A DNA stretch of 64,000 nucleotides, taken from positions 2,572,501-2,636,500 of the forward strand of contig NZ_VFML01000001.1 of NCBI RefSeq assembly GCF_006715045.1. The letters are read 5' to 3'. The notes below the pieces were generated by a model. It had not been told where the DNA came from. It saw only the letters and a list, made by a program, of their open reading frames with translations, and ran no database searches. Positions 48,349-57,240 of this stretch are shown here, in pieces (positions within the stretch are counted from its first letter, which is position 1; every line of letters begins with the position of its first letter). The DNA comes from Amycolatopsis cihanbeyliensis. GTDB taxonomy: Bacteria > Actinomycetota > Actinomycetes > Mycobacteriales > Pseudonocardiaceae. The position numbers were made by a program, and so were the translations under genes.

Positions 48349-49046
48349 TCCGGCCCGACCGGCGCCAGCGGGTCGGCGGCGAGATACCCGTGCCCGCGCA
48401 CGGTGCGGACGATCTCACCCGCGCCGACGGCGTCCAACTTGCGGCGGACGTAGCCGACGTAGACCTCCACCACGTTCCTGGTCGCGGCCTGCTCGTCACC
48501 CCACACCGCGCGCAGCAGTTCGTCCTTGGTGACCACCGCTCCCGCCCGGCCGACCAGCACCTCCAGCAGCGCGAACTCGCGCGGGCTCAGCGCGACCGGC
48601 TCCTCGTGCCAGCGCACCTCGCGGGCCGCCCGGTCCACCACCAGCCCACCGACCCGCAGCGGACCCTTGCCGCCCTCGCTCGCCGCCCGCCGCAGCACGG
48701 CACGGACCTGCGCCACCAGCACCACGAAGGAGAACGGCTTCACCAGGTAGCCATCGGCCCCGAGGTCGAGCCCGTCGGCCTGGTCCACCTCCCCGTCCTT
48801 GGCGGACACCAGCAGCACGGGGGTCTTCACCCCCTCCGCGCGCAGCTGCTGCAGCACCCGGTACCCGGACAGCCCGGGCAGCATGATGTCCAGCAGCAGC
48901 ACGTCGAAGGAGCCGGTCTGGCCGAGCCGCAGCGCCGACGGCCCATCCGCGGCCGTGATCACGTCCATGCCCTCGGCCCGCAGGCCACGTTGCAGGGCCT
49001 TGCGGACGCCGGCCTCGTCATCCACCACCAGTACTCGCGGTTCCAC
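48345..49046 (-). CDS. OmpR-family response regulator
   Basis: A 233-residue regulator. Receiver domain with phospho-acceptor Asp53 (LLLDIMLPGLSG) and KPFSF. Winged-helix output with VTKDELLRAVWGDEQAATRN and VRTVRGHGYLAADPLAPV. GTG at 49046. Upstream of and coupled to the kinase gene. The nearest TCTCAG (49050-49055) is 4 nt from its start codon, so it may repress its own gene. Confidence 0.93.
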   Translation of the reverse strand: MEPRVLVVDDEAGVRKALQRGLRAEGMDVITAADGPSALRLGQTGSFDVLLLDIMLPGLSGYRVLQQLRAEGVKTPVLLVSAKDGEVDQADGLDLGADGYLVKPFSFVVLVAQVRAVLRRAASEGGKGPLRVGGLVVDRAAREVRWHEEPVALSPREFALLEVLVGRAGAVVTKDELLRAVWGDEQAATRNVVEVYVGYVRRKLDAVGAGEIVRTVRGHGYLAADPLAPVGPE

Positions 49047-49086
49047 GATTCTCAGGATGCCGGTTTCGTCGGGCTCGTGCCCGCCC

Positions 49087-49132
49087 TCTCAGCGTCCTCT
49101 CAGCCACCAGGGTGCTCTCAGGGCCATCTCAG
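49087..49132 (+). promoter_or_regulatory. TCTCAG direct-repeat operator between the regulator and LolA-like genes
   Basis: TCTCAG occurs at 49087, 49098, 49116 and 49127, in two pairs with an 11-bp period and 18 bp between pairs. Repeats spaced by one helical turn are typical of OmpR-type regulators. A fifth copy overlaps the start of the regulator gene at 49050. From memory, the MprA box of mycobacteria has a similar CTCAG core; not verified here. Confidence 0.7.
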
Positions 49133-49220
49133 ACCTCGGGGGGAAGTGTGGGCATCGGGAAATCGCCACACTGTGGTCAGCGGAGCACAAGGCGCTGACA
49201 AACCAGGGAGAGGGTACGTC

Positions 49221-50339
49221 GTGAATCCGAAGAAGAGAGCAATCACCGTCGCCGCGGCAGGCACCGCGCTCGGAGTGGCGGGGCTTGGCCTGATCGCCAT
49301 GCCGGCAGGCGCGGGCAGCGAGCCGCAGTTGCCCGAGATCAGTGCCGAGGAGCTGGTCGAGTCCGCGGTCAGCGCCGAGCATCCCGCGTTCGGCGGCACG
49401 GTCCGGGTGGACAACCAGCTCGGCCTGCCGGCGCTGCCCGGGATGGACTCACTCGAGATGGACGCGGCCGAGGTGCACAGCAACGGCCGGGACGCCAGCC
49501 GACTCGGGGTGCGCGACGGCAACGCCGAACGGACCATCGTGCAGAACGGCAACACGGTGTGGACCTACGACTCCGCCGAGAACTCCGCGAAGAAGGTGAC
49601 GCTGCCGGGCGAGGCCGACCGCGAGCGGGACCGGCTCCCGCGGGAGGGTGAGCTGAGCGGCGACCCGACCGAACTCACGGCCACCGTGCTGGAGCAGGTC
49701 CGGGAGACCAGCACCGTCGCGGTGGACGGCACGGCGACCGTGGCCGACCGCGCCGCCTACGAGCTGGTGCTCACCCCGCAGCCGACCGAGCGCACACTGC
49801 TGCGTGAGGTCCGGGTGGCGGTGGACGCCGACACCAGGATGCCGCTGCGCCTCGCGGTACACACCCACGGCACCACCGAGCCCGCGCTGCAGGTCGGCTT
49901 CAGCGACATCAGCTTCGGTCCGCAGCCCGCCGAGCTGTTCCAGTTCTCCCCGCCCGCCGGTGCCACGGTGACCGAGGAGAACGCGACCGAGCGCCGCGCG
50001 GGGGGCAAGGAACACGCCGAACAGGCCAAGGAAGCCACCGACATCAGGGTCGTCGGGGACGGCTGGGACACCACGCTTGTCGGCAGCGTCCCCGCCGAGA
50101 TGCTGAACCAGCAGGCCCGGTTCGGTGACGACGAGGGCCGCGCGGACGCCGACCGGCGCGACGGCCGCCCGGCCGACGTGCGCGGGCTGCTCCAGCAGTT
50201 CGGCAAGCAGGTCACCGGTTCCTTCGGTACCGGCTACGTGATCACCACCAAGGTCGGCACCGCGCTGATCACCGAGGACGGCCGCTTCGCCGCGGGCTTC
50301 GTCCCCGAGCAGGTGCTGATCCAGGCGCTGGAGCGGTAG
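49221..50339 (+). CDS. LolA-like secreted protein
   Basis: A 372-residue exported protein with GTG at 49221 and an AGAGGG ribosome site. The signal peptide (KKRAITVAAAGTALGVAGLG, cleavage after AGA-type residues) leads to a LolA/LppX-like fold region (FGGTVRVDNQLGLPALPGMD, AAYELVLTPQPTERTLLREV). A C-terminal domain ends AGFVPEQVLIQALER. Members bind lipids or act in lipid transport, but direct evidence is lacking here. Its promoter carries TCTCAG repeats shared with the two-component system, and an ABC exporter follows on the same strand. Confidence 0.8.
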   Translation: MNPKKRAITVAAAGTALGVAGLGLIAMPAGAGSEPQLPEISAEELVESAVSAEHPAFGGTVRVDNQLGLPALPGMDSLEMDAAEVHSNGRDASRLGVRDGNAERTIVQNGNTVWTYDSAENSAKKVTLPGEADRERDRLPREGELSGDPTELTATVLEQVRETSTVAVDGTATVADRAAYELVLTPQPTERTLLREVRVAVDADTRMPLRLAVHTHGTTEPALQVGFSDISFGPQPAELFQFSPPAGATVTEENATERRAGGKEHAEQAKEATDIRVVGDGWDTTLVGSVPAEMLNQQARFGDDEGRADADRRDGRPADVRGLLQQFGKQVTGSFGTGYVITTKVGTALITEDGRFAAGFVPEQVLIQALER

Positions 50340-50418
50340 TGCGCGCTGAAGGCGACGAAGGGCGAGCATCGCAGGTCCGCCCAGCGGGCCGAGGAGCGCA
50401 GCCCAGAGGAGTCGAGGC

Positions 50419-51441
50419 ATGAGCACCGATTCCGATCCGGCGGGCGTGGGCGCGACCCAGGACGCGTCCACGCCCGCCGCGCGCACCAGGGGGCTGCGCA
50501 AGACCTACGGCTCGACCGTCGCGGTGGACAACGTCGACCTGGACGTGCCGGAGGGTTCCGTACTCGGGATGCTCGGCCCGAACGGGTCCGGCAAGACCAC
50601 CACCATCCGGATGCTGCTCGGCCTGGTCCGCCCGACGGAGGGCGAGGCGCAGCTGCTCGGCCACTCCATGCCGGACGCCGCCGCACACGCCCTGCCCGAG
50701 GTCGGCGCGCTGGTGGAGGGGCCGGGCTTCCACCCGTTCCTTTCCGGGCGGGACAACCTGCTCCGGATCGCCGCGGCCGAGCCGCGACTGGCGCGGTCGG
50801 AGATCGCGGCTGCGGTCGGCGGCGCGCTCGAGCGGGTCGGCCTCACCGGCGCCGCGGCGCGCAAGTATCGCGGGTACTCGCTGGGCATGAAACAGCGGCT
50901 CGGCCTCGCCGCGGCGCTGCTGGTGCCGCGCAGGATGGTCGTGCTGGACGAGCCGACCAATGGCCTCGACCCGTCCGGCACCAGGGAGATCCGCCGGATC
51001 ATCGCCGAGCTGTACGCGGCGGGGGTGACCGTGCTGGTCTCCTCGCACCTGCTGGCCGAGGTGGAGGCCACCTGCACGCACGTCGCTGTGCTGCACGCGG
51101 GGACCGTGGTGGCACAGGGTGAGCTCGCCGAGCTGCTCGAATCCGGGTCACCGGGCCTCATCGTGTCCACTCCGGAGGGTTCCGAGGCCGTACAGGCCCT
51201 GCGGGACAACCGAATCCTCAGCAGGCTCACCCCGGACGGGGTCCGGGTGGACCTCACCACCGCGACCGCTCCCGTGGCGCTGGAGACCCTGGTCCGTGCG
51301 GGCGTTCCGGTGTACGAGGCGCGCAGGGCACGCACCGGCCTCGAAGACCTTTTCGCCAGGTTGACACAGAACGACCCCGATTCGTCTACATCGGACGACC
51401 CGGCGGATACGTCCGAAACGGACATGGAGGCCGTGCGATGA
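50419..51441 (+). CDS. ABC exporter ATP-binding protein
   Basis: A 340-residue ABC ATPase. Walker A GPNGSGKT at 53-60, a signature-like LGMKQRLGLA near 154, and Walker B VVLDEPTNGLDPSGTRE. The C-terminal extension (GLEDLFARLTQ) is typical of bacitracin/multidrug-type exporters of the DrrA class. ATG at 50419, ribosome site GAGGAG. Coupled to the permease by an ATGA overlap. It is 79 nt downstream of the LolA-like gene and may form an operon with it. Confidence 0.9.
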   Translation: MSTDSDPAGVGATQDASTPAARTRGLRKTYGSTVAVDNVDLDVPEGSVLGMLGPNGSGKTTTIRMLLGLVRPTEGEAQLLGHSMPDAAAHALPEVGALVEGPGFHPFLSGRDNLLRIAAAEPRLARSEIAAAVGGALERVGLTGAAARKYRGYSLGMKQRLGLAAALLVPRRMVVLDEPTNGLDPSGTREIRRIIAELYAAGVTVLVSSHLLAEVEATCTHVAVLHAGTVVAQGELAELLESGSPGLIVSTPEGSEAVQALRDNRILSRLTPDGVRVDLTTATAPVALETLVRAGVPVYEARRARTGLEDLFARLTQNDPDSSTSDDPADTSETDMEAVR

Positions 51442-52319
51442 CACAGGCCACGGCCGAGGTCGGGCCGCGGACCGTCCAGACCCGCGCACCGCGAGTACCG
51501 CTGCCTCGCCTGGTGCGGGCCGAGCTGCGCTGGATCTTCCGCAGGCCACGCACGCTGATCGTGCTCGGCCTGTTCGCGATCCTGCCGGTGGCGGTCGGGA
51601 TCGGGCTGGTGCTGGTCGACTCGCCGGGCGACGGCGACGGCCCCGAAGGGCCCACCGGCTCACTGCTGACCGCGGCCGCGGGGAACGCGCTGATCCTGCC
51701 GGTCGCCATGCTCGCCCTCACCCTCGGCCTGCTGCTGCCGCTCACCGCCGCGATGGCCGGGGCGGACGCGCTGGCTGGTGAGTCCTCGCACGGCACCCTG
51801 CGCGGCTGGCTGCTGGCCCCGGTCAGCAGGGGCAGGTTGCTCGGGGTGAAGACCATCGGCGTGGCGGCGGTCGTGCTCGCGGCGATCACGGTGCTCACCG
51901 TGATCGCGATCATCACCGGGCTGGTTCTCAACGGCACCGACTCGCTGTTCACCCTCTCCGGCACCACGCTGTCCTTCCCCGCCGCGCTCGGCAAGATCGC
52001 GGTCGCGGTGGGCTGGGCCGCGGTGCAGGCATGGGCGGTCGGCGCGGTGGCGCTGGCGATCTCCGCCTGCACCGAGCACCCGATGCTGGTGGTGGCCTCG
52101 GTACTGGGCGGCACCGTGGTGTTCTCGGTGCTGCGCATGCTGGACGCGCTCGCCTGGCTGCATCCCTTCCTGCTGACCGAGTCGTTCATGTCGATCGCCG
52201 ACGTGCTGCGGGACCCGATACCCACCGCGAACCTTGCCGAGGGGTTGCTGCGCGCCGGGTGCTACATCGTGATCGCGCTGTCCCTCGCCTACGCGCGGAT
52301 CGTCACCAAGGACGGCTGA
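51438..52319 (+). CDS. ABC exporter permease
   Basis: A 293-residue membrane protein with about six helices (LIVLGLFAILPVAVGIGLVL, ALILPVAMLALTLGLLLPL, AVVLAAITVLTVIAIITGLV, VGAVALAISACTEHPMLVVA). It has the ABC-2/CcmB-type organisation and no EAA loop, so it belongs with exporters. GAMAGADALAGESSHGTLRG fits the ABC-2 family (BcrB-like). It pairs with the preceding ATPase. Confidence 0.85.
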   Translation: MTQATAEVGPRTVQTRAPRVPLPRLVRAELRWIFRRPRTLIVLGLFAILPVAVGIGLVLVDSPGDGDGPEGPTGSLLTAAAGNALILPVAMLALTLGLLLPLTAAMAGADALAGESSHGTLRGWLLAPVSRGRLLGVKTIGVAAVVLAAITVLTVIAIITGLVLNGTDSLFTLSGTTLSFPAALGKIAVAVGWAAVQAWAVGAVALAISACTEHPMLVVASVLGGTVVFSVLRMLDALAWLHPFLLTESFMSIADVLRDPIPTANLAEGLLRAGCYIVIALSLAYARIVTKDG

Positions 52320-53322
52320 GCACAGCGATCCCGTCCGGGTCGAGGGCGAGGTGAACCCGGTCGCCGGCGCGCAGGTCGGCGGCGACCGGGGCCACCGCGT
52401 CCACCGCGGCCAGCCTGCCCTCGACCCGGACGGACAGCCGCAGGTGGTCGCGCCGGTGCACCCGGCTGAGCACCTCCCCGGTAACCCCGGACCCCGCCAC
52501 CCGCAACGCGTTCGGCCGCAAGCCGATGCGCGCCGGCCCGTCCGGGACCCCGGCCAGTTCGACCTCGCCGAGCGCCGAGCGGGCCACCCCGCCCCGCACC
52601 CGCGCGTCCAGCAGGGTGGTGACCCCGAGGAACCGCGCCACCGACTCATCCGCGGGGCGGGCCCACACCTCGTGCACGGCACCGGTCTGGCGGATCCGTC
52701 CCTCCTCCAGCACGGCAACCCGGTCGGCAAGGGTGAACGCCTCCTCCTGGTCGTGGGTCACCAGCAGGGTGCTGACCTTGGCCCGGCGCAACAGGTCGGC
52801 GAGGTCGATCGCGAGTTGCTCCCGCATTCCTGCGTCCAGTCCGGACAGTGGCTCGTCCAGCAACAGCAGCCTCGGCCGCGGCGCCAGCGCCCTGGCCAGC
52901 GCGACCCGTTGCGCCTCACCCCCGGACAGCTGGGTCACCCTGCGGTGCTGGTAGCCGGCGAGACCGACCAGGTCCAGCAGGCTCGCCACCCGCTCCGCCC
53001 GCCGGGCCGCGGGGATCCCGTGCATGCGCAGGCCGAACTCGATGTTTCCCGCCACGTCCCGGTGGGCGAAAAGTTGCGCGTCCTGGAACACCAGCCCGAA
53101 ACCACGCCGGTGCACCGGGACCCTTGCCAGATCGTCACCGTCCCAGCGAACCCTGCCGGTCGCGGCGGGCTCCAGGCCGGCGATCGCGCGCAGTAGCGTC
53201 GACTTGCCCGAACCGGAAGGTCCGAGCAGCGCGAGCACGTCGCCGTCGGCGACCTCCAGGGACACCTCGTGCACCGCGGGCACACCCGAGTAGCGCACAC
53301 TCAGCAGCTCGACCGACAGCAT
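52303..53322 (-). CDS. thiQ: Thiamine ABC transporter ATP-binding protein
   Basis: A 339-residue ABC ATPase. Walker A GPSGSGKST at 34-42, signature LSGGEAQR near 133, and Walker B LLLLDEPLSGLD. A C-terminal TOBE domain (GPARIGLRPNALRVAG) is present. Its ATG abuts the permease stop (TAG then ATG), so the genes are coupled. Thiamine specificity is inferred from the TPP riboswitch and ThiB-like lipoprotein upstream. By sequence alone it could be an iron or sulfate-type importer ATPase. Confidence 0.85.
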   Translation of the reverse strand: MLSVELLSVRYSGVPAVHEVSLEVADGDVLALLGPSGSGKSTLLRAIAGLEPAATGRVRWDGDDLARVPVHRRGFGLVFQDAQLFAHRDVAGNIEFGLRMHGIPAARRAERVASLLDLVGLAGYQHRRVTQLSGGEAQRVALARALAPRPRLLLLDEPLSGLDAGMREQLAIDLADLLRRAKVSTLLVTHDQEEAFTLADRVAVLEEGRIRQTGAVHEVWARPADESVARFLGVTTLLDARVRGGVARSALGEVELAGVPDGPARIGLRPNALRVAGSGVTGEVLSRVHRRDHLRLSVRVEGRLAAVDAVAPVAADLRAGDRVHLALDPDGIAVLSRPW

Positions 53323-54957
53323 CTAGAACTCTCCCACCGAACTCTGGCCGGAACGCAGCCGATCGATCACGGTCACCACCACGACGGTCACCAGCATCAG
53401 CAGCGCGCAGGCTGCGTAGGCCATCTGGCTGTTCAGCTCGCCCGGCCTGCCGATCAGCCCGGCGATGGTCACCGGCAGGGTCGGCGCGTCCGGCCTGGCC
53501 AGGAAGCTGGTCGCGCCGAACTCGCCGAGCGCGACCACGTAGCCGAACCCGGCCGCGGCCACCAGCGAGCGCGCGGTGAGCGGCAGGTCGATCTCCCGCC
53601 ACACCCGCAGCCTGCCCGCGCCGAGCGTGGCGGCCGCCTGCCGCTGCCGCTCGTCAACCGAACGCAGCACCGGCAGCACCATCCGCACGATCAGCGGGAT
53701 GATCACCAGCGCTTGCGCGAATGGCACCAGCAGCGGGGAGGTGCGCAGGTCGCCGGGCAGCAGGTTCAGGGTGATCAGGTACCCGAACCCGACGGTCACC
53801 GCGGACACCCCGAGCGGCAGCATCAGCGCGGCGTCCATGACCTCGCCCATACCCTGCGCCAGCCGGCCCGGGGTACGCCGCAACGCCACCAGTACCACGG
53901 CGGCCAGCACCCCGACGATCATCGCGAGCACGGTCGCGTCGGTGGCGGTGCGCAGCGAGTTCAGCGCGGCGTCCCAGCCGCTGACCGCCAGCACCTCGTC
54001 CTGCCCGCGCCCGCCGAGCGCGCGGTACCCGGCAAGGCTGAACCCGGTCTCGGTGGACACCGAGCGCACCAGCAGCCCGATGATCGGCACCAGCAGCAAC
54101 GCCAGCACGGCAAGGGCCGCCCCGACCACCCACCACTCGCCCCGCTCCGGCCGCCGCGCGGTGTCCGTCGCCGCGCGCAACCGGATCGCGCCCTCCCGCT
54201 TGCGCCGCGCCACCGCGCCGAGCACCAGCGCGGCGATCACCGCGGCGAGTTGCACCAGGGACAGCGCGGCGGCACCGGGCAGATCGAGGTACTGCACGGT
54301 ACGCAGGTAGATCTCGGTCTCCAGGGTGCGGTACCGCGCGCCACCGAGCATGAGCACGACACCGAAACTGGTGGCGCAGAACAGGAAGACCACGGCGGCC
54401 GCGGCGGTGACCGCGGGGGCGAGTGCGGGCAGGGTGGTCGTGCGGAACGCCCGCCACCGGGAGGCGCCCAGCGACCGGGCCGAATCCTCCAGCCGCCGGT
54501 CGAGGTGTGCCCACAGCCCGCCGACCGTGCGGGCGACCACGGCGACGTTGAAGAACGCGTTGGCCAGCACGATCGAGGCCACGCCGCCCTCCGGCAACAG
54601 CGCGCGGAAGGCGAGCCCTACCACCACGGTGGGTAACACGAACGGCACCAGCAGCAGGGTGCGCACCAGGGCCGTGCCCGGCAGTCGCACTCTGGCCAGC
54701 AGGAAGGCCACCGGCATTCCGGCCAGCACGGCGACCGCTGTGGACGCGGCGGCCTGCGCCACGGTGAACCCCGCCAGCCGCCAGGTCTCGGCTTCGCCGA
54801 GCGCCTCGGCCACGCCGCCGTCGGCGAACCCGCGACCGACGATCGCCAGCACCGGCCAGGCGAAGAAGACGGCGAGGAAACCGAGCGGCAGCAGCGCGAG
54901 CAGGGCGGGCGATACCGGCCGGGCCGCGGGCGCTACTGGTTCAGCAGGGCGCGCCAC
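53323..54957 (-). CDS. thiP: Thiamine ABC transporter permease, two-domain
   Basis: A 544-residue permease carrying two tandem halves of about six helices each. The EAA loops are EDSARSLGASRWRAFRTTTL in the first and ATLGAGRLRVWREIDLPL in the second. Fused permeases of this kind occur in thiamine and ferric-ion importers. The GTG at 54957 lies 25 nt before the thiB stop in another frame. It is followed with no gap by thiQ. Confidence 0.85.
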   Translation of the reverse strand: MARPAEPVAPAARPVSPALLALLPLGFLAVFFAWPVLAIVGRGFADGGVAEALGEAETWRLAGFTVAQAAASTAVAVLAGMPVAFLLARVRLPGTALVRTLLLVPFVLPTVVVGLAFRALLPEGGVASIVLANAFFNVAVVARTVGGLWAHLDRRLEDSARSLGASRWRAFRTTTLPALAPAVTAAAAVVFLFCATSFGVVLMLGGARYRTLETEIYLRTVQYLDLPGAAALSLVQLAAVIAALVLGAVARRKREGAIRLRAATDTARRPERGEWWVVGAALAVLALLLVPIIGLLVRSVSTETGFSLAGYRALGGRGQDEVLAVSGWDAALNSLRTATDATVLAMIVGVLAAVVLVALRRTPGRLAQGMGEVMDAALMLPLGVSAVTVGFGYLITLNLLPGDLRTSPLLVPFAQALVIIPLIVRMVLPVLRSVDERQRQAAATLGAGRLRVWREIDLPLTARSLVAAAGFGYVVALGEFGATSFLARPDAPTLPVTIAGLIGRPGELNSQMAYAACALLMLVTVVVVTVIDRLRSGQSSVGEF

Positions 54958-55985
54958 TGCTCGACCCAGCGCTCCCGTCCGGCCTCGACCCGCTCACTCG
55001 GCAACGAGGCGGGGTCCTCCGGTAGCGGCGCCGCCTCGGCCCAGCCTGCGGGCAGCGGCACCCCCTCGCGGGCGGGATAGACATACATATGCGCCGCGAC
55101 CGTGGCCTGGAACTCCTGGGAGAGCAGGAAATCGACCACCTTGCCCGCGCTCTCGACCTGACCGCTGCCGGACAGCACGCCCGCGTACTCGACCTGGCGG
55201 TAGCAGGTGTCCAGCAACGCCTTCGTGCGCGGCAGGCCGTCCTCGCCGATCTCGTTCGCCGGCGAGGAGGCGTAGGAGACCACGACCGGGCGCGAGCCCT
55301 CGCCGGAGGACCCGGAGAACTCCTGGGTGTAGGCCTCCTCCCAGCCACTGACCGCCAGCATCCCGTTGTCCCGCAGCCGCGACCAGTACTCCTGCCAGCC
55401 GTCCTCGCCGAACCGCGCGATCGTGCCGAGCAGGAAGGCCAGCCCCGGTGAGGAGGTCGCCGGGTTCTCCACCACCAGCAGCCCGCGATACGCGGGGTCG
55501 GCGAGATCGGCGTAGGTCTCCGGCTCGGGCAGGTCCCGCTCGGCGAACCACTGCCGGTCGATGTTCACGCACACGTCACCCACGTCCACGGCGGACAGCC
55601 GGTGCTGCCGGTCGATGGTGTAGCGCTGCGGGCCGCGGTCGGCCTCCGGGCTGGTGTAGGGCTCGAACACGCCCTCGGCGAGGGCGCGAGAGGCGAAGGT
55701 GGAGTCCACGCCGTAGGCGACGTCCGCGATCGGGTCGGCCTTGGCCAGCACCAGCTTGTTCGTCAGCTCGCCCGCGTCGCCCTCCTTGAGGATCTTGATC
55801 CGGATGCCGGAGCGTTGCTCGAACTCGGCCAGCACCTCCTCCGGCGCGTTCCACGAGTCGTGGGTCGCCAGTGTGACGGTGACCGGTCCTTCTTCCTGCT
55901 GGCCTCCCCCACCCGCGAGCGTGCAACCCGCGGACAGTGCGCCGGCCAGGCACAGCGCCGCGACCGCGCGGACCCTGGGTGTCAT
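54933..55985 (-). CDS. thiB: Thiamine-binding lipoprotein
   Basis: A 350-residue solute-binding lipoprotein. Signal peptide with LSAGC lipobox (Cys21), a short Gly/Gln linker, then a TbpA-like domain: VTLATHDSWNAPEEVLAEFE, DVAYGVDSTFASRALAEGVF and SWGEEAYTQEF-like tryptophan-rich substrate region (AVSGWEEAYTQEFSG). The ATG at 55985 has GGGAGGG upstream. It is the first gene behind the TPP riboswitch, so it is expected to be shut off by thiamine pyrophosphate. Confidence 0.88.
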   Translation of the reverse strand: MTPRVRAVAALCLAGALSAGCTLAGGGGQQEEGPVTVTLATHDSWNAPEEVLAEFEQRSGIRIKILKEGDAGELTNKLVLAKADPIADVAYGVDSTFASRALAEGVFEPYTSPEADRGPQRYTIDRQHRLSAVDVGDVCVNIDRQWFAERDLPEPETYADLADPAYRGLLVVENPATSSPGLAFLLGTIARFGEDGWQEYWSRLRDNGMLAVSGWEEAYTQEFSGSSGEGSRPVVVSYASSPANEIGEDGLPRTKALLDTCYRQVEYAGVLSGSGQVESAGKVVDFLLSQEFQATVAAHMYVYPAREGVPLPAGWAEAAPLPEDPASLPSERVEAGRERWVEQWRALLNQ

Positions 55986-56022
55986 GCGCCCTCCCTGTCT
56001 GCCGGCGGGTGGGGAGGGTCGG

Positions 56023-56110
56023 CCTCCCTGCGCCGGCATGATCCGGATCAGGTGCGAACGGTCGTGGGTTCGCCCCCACCTCTCAGTCCGGCGAGGCCGG
56101 ACTCCCGTGG
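56023..56110 (-). promoter_or_regulatory. TPP (thi-box) riboswitch
   Basis: On the minus strand the leader contains the conserved GGACTGAGAGGTGGG and CACCTGATCCGGATCATGCC segments, and ends CGCAGGGAGG, all thi-box hallmarks. P1 pairing ACGGGAG near 56108 with the 3' end is plausible. A hairpin GGGAGGCCGACCCTCCC follows, then the thiB ribosome site, fitting control of translation or termination. Confidence 0.92.
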
Positions 56111-56142
56111 CAGAGGTGCAGCGTACCGGTCGCCGTACCACC

Positions 56143-56442
56143 ATGGAGCGCATGGCAGAGATACTCAGTGATCAGCAGGTCGAGGACGCGCTCGGGAACC
56201 TGCCCGAGTGGTCGAGGAACGGCAACGCCATCGAGCGCACCGCACAGCTCGCCAGCTTCCCGCAAGCGATCCAGGTGGTGAACCGGACAGCCGAGATCGC
56301 GGAGAGCGAGAGTCACCATCCGGACATCGATATCCGTTGGCGCACAGTGACTTTCCGGCTCAGCACGCATTCGGAAGGCGGCATCACGAGCAAGGACGTC
56401 GGGATGGCGGCCGAGATCGACGGCGTGCTCGCCAACATGTGA
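56143..56442 (+). CDS. phhB: Pterin-4a-carbinolamine dehydratase
   Basis: A 99-residue enzyme that dehydrates 4a-hydroxytetrahydropterin to dihydropterin. Three catalytic-type histidines are in ESHHPDIDIRWRTVTFRLSTH. The ATG at 56143 is used; a second ATG at 56152 would remove three residues. It is divergent from the thi operon, with the riboswitch in between. The M. tuberculosis counterpart Rv1159A lies in the same broader neighbourhood. Confidence 0.9.
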   Translation: MERMAEILSDQQVEDALGNLPEWSRNGNAIERTAQLASFPQAIQVVNRTAEIAESESHHPDIDIRWRTVTFRLSTHSEGGITSKDVGMAAEIDGVLANM

Positions 56443-56530
56443 TCTACACGACTCGGCGCTGCCGCGGCAACATGATCCGGCCCTCGCGCGTCACCCCAGT
56501 GGGAGTCGAAAAGGGGAAGGGAGCGCGACT

Positions 56531-56821
56531 ATGGGCTACACCGTGTCGCGGCAAGCCGTGGTCACCAAGCTGGGCATCGCCGGAGTGATCGCCGTCGCCG
56601 GTCTGACGCTCGCCATGCTGTTCGGCGGCGGGGCCCGGCCGGCCGCCGCGGCGGACCACGAGCCGGTGACCGCGCAACAGCAGACCCAGCACAGCGAGTG
56701 GGCGGCCCGCGACGGTTCCGGTGAGACGAGGGCGATCATCGTCGGGGGGCTCGCCTTCGTGGTGATGATCGGCGCCGCGGGCGCGGTGCTCTGGTTCACC
56801 GCGCGTGACCGCAACCAGTAG
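56531..56821 (+). CDS. Small two-helix membrane protein
   Basis: A 96-residue protein with helices at ~14-33 (LGIAGVIAVAGLTLAMLFGG) and ~68-88 (AIIVGGLAFVVMIGAAGAVL) joined by a polar external loop with QQQTQHSEW. ATG at 56531 after GGGAGCGC. No family recognised. It lies downstream of phhB on the same strand. Confidence 0.75.
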   Translation: MGYTVSRQAVVTKLGIAGVIAVAGLTLAMLFGGGARPAAAADHEPVTAQQQTQHSEWAARDGSGETRAIIVGGLAFVVMIGAAGAVLWFTARDRNQ

Positions 56822-56920
56822 CATCGATCTGTGATTCGTGACACACAACGAAGCCGCCGGTAACGGGCACCGGGATCCCGGCGCTGCTGTAGGCGAAAGC
56901 GCATCGACCACCGCTCTTGG

Positions 56921-57037
56921 ATGGCCAGGATGAACCGGACAGCATCCACCCTTACCGCAGGTCAGCAGGCCTGGGTCTCGGCATTCGCCGCCGCGGGCAC
57001 CCTGCTGTTGATCATCGCGCTCGGCGCACTCGGCTGA
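56921..57037 (+). CDS. Short membrane peptide of 35-38 residues
   Basis: ATG at 56921 or 56930 opens MNRTASTLTAGQQAWVSAFA, then a hydrophobic helix AGTLLLIIALGALG up to TGA. A single membrane helix and a polar N-terminus are predicted. The ribosome site is weak and no family is known. Too short for standard ORF calling, so uncertain. Confidence 0.4.
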   Translation: MARMNRTASTLTAGQQAWVSAFAAAGTLLLIIALGALG

Positions 57038-57240
57038 GCGAGTCGAACCGGCACCGCGGCCCGGTGGGCCGCGGTGTTCCGGTCAACGTGCCCTGTTGGC
57101 GCGAAATCCCTGATCCATGATCGAGATTGCCCGCTACCAGGCGATTTCGTATCCACTCGACAGTGATCAGCAGATACTAAGAGTAGCTAGACCAGGGGCA
57201 GACTTGCCGCTTCCGAGTCTTTCCTCGATACCCTGGACAG

